Assembly (NCBI GenBank): GCA_963575745.1
Contig: CAUYUJ010004335.1
Span: 857,356-921,355, forward strand
Direction of reading: 5' to 3'
Source of the DNA: Prorocentrum cordatum
Taxonomy: Eukaryota > Sar > Dinophyceae > Prorocentrales > Prorocentraceae
Length of the DNA stretch: 64,000 bases
Part shown: positions 63,606-64,000 of the stretch, in pieces
How the letters are laid out: the number at the start of each line of letters is the position of its first letter
Numbering within the stretch: position 1 is the stretch's first letter
The notes under the pieces: generated by a model
The model's input: only the letters and a program-made list of their open reading frames with translations
Told to the model about the DNA's origin: nothing
Database searches by the model: none
Position numbers and translations under genes: made by a program

Positions 63606-64000
63606 TCCCGCCAGCCCTCTGGGCGCAGGTGGTTTAGGGAGTTTCCTCTTCCACCCCCTTCTTCCCCTTCGGGGAGGGGTTTACCCCTCCCCCCTACCCC
63701 CTCCCCTGGACCTTGACGGGGCCGGTCGCAAGTAGATGGAGCGCCCCAAACGGCCTCGGCGAGGAAGCCAAAATCATTGGTTTACTAGCGTTTTGACCCC
63801 ATTTTGGCCTCTTGGGGGGGCGACGCTAAAATAAGCTCCCCTCTTCTTTGATCGATCTCCTCCAAGATGGCCCCAAGAGGCGCCCAGGAGGCCCCAAGAG
63901 GTTCCAAGGTGGCCCCAAAATGGATCCAAGAGGCCCCAGGAGGCCCCCAGGCGGCCCCCAGGAGGCCCCCAAGAGGACCACAAGCGGCCCCAAGAGCCCC
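63605..64000. repeat. CCAAGAGGC family, third copy, with double hairpin
   Basis: CCAGCCCTCTGGGCGCAGG and TGGTTTAGGGAG, hairpins CCCCTTCGGGG (63664-63674) and GAGGGGTTTACCCCTC (63674-63689), AATCATTGGTTTACTAG, then the CCAAGAGGC array from about 63860 to the window end. Direct copy of 37845-38420. Confidence 0.9.

Noticed and set aside
1-64000. tRNA, rRNA or snRNA genes
   Set aside because: I found no cloverleaf with A/B boxes, rRNA core words or U-snRNA motifs by eye; a covariance-model scan would be needed to exclude them.

Overview
This looks like nuclear DNA of a dinoflagellate. Four things support that. (1) A near-perfect copy of the dinoflagellate spliced-leader sequence lies at 10524-10544 (minus strand), upstream of a degenerate sulfotransferase-like gene. 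(2) Two decayed retroelements carry gag, protease and integrase sequences of the kind known from dinoflagellates such as Prorocentrum and Symbiodinium. (3) Candidate exons are short, GC-rich and mostly on one strand, and several are best joined at GC-AG introns. (4) Very GC-rich DNA is full of satellites. Prorocentrum is my best guess for genus, from memory of its retroelement proteins only. Nothing bacterial (operons, Shine-Dalgarno sites, CRISPR) is present.

Layout. 1-9 kb: CCAAGAGGC-type minisatellite, an array of about 80-bp repeats, candidate exons of a minus-strand membrane protein (4.7-2.9 kb), a long CATA microsatellite and simple repeats. 9.0-10.5 kb: retroposed sulfotransferase pseudogene with relict spliced leader. 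10.8-12.5 kb: plus-strand gag-protease fragment. 12.5-24.5 kb: a large minus-strand retroelement, frameshifted and lacking reverse transcriptase here. In order it carries gag, a zinc knuckle, an RNA 2'-phosphotransferase (Tpt1/KptA)-like domain, a RING-H2-like domain, an aspartic protease, a methyltransferase-like domain, a zinc-binding segment and an integrase. A 14-bp hairpin motif is repeated at least 18 times inside it. 26-29 kb: candidate minus-strand exons, one with a PAN/Apple-like cysteine pattern. 29.7-31.5 kb: GGTTGC-based minisatellite. 31.5-34.4 kb: GC-rich DNA with weak exon candidates.

34.8-44.8 kb: three minus-strand exons that together give the G1 to G4 region of a GB1/RHD3-type (guanylate-binding protein/atlastin-like) GTPase. 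An intron of about 8.9 kb between G1 and G2 is filled with satellites, an inverted pair of repeats and a 1.5-kb tandem duplication. 45-49.8 kb: further repeat blocks. 50.6-61.2 kb: minus-strand coding-like blocks of unknown function in DNA of very high GC. 62-64 kb: an alanine-rich exon, then an inverted copy of the 48-kb composite repeat and a second copy of the CCAAGAGGC family.

Almost all convincing coding signal is on the minus strand, as expected of unidirectional dinoflagellate gene arrangement. Exon limits are inferred by eye and no gene is complete.
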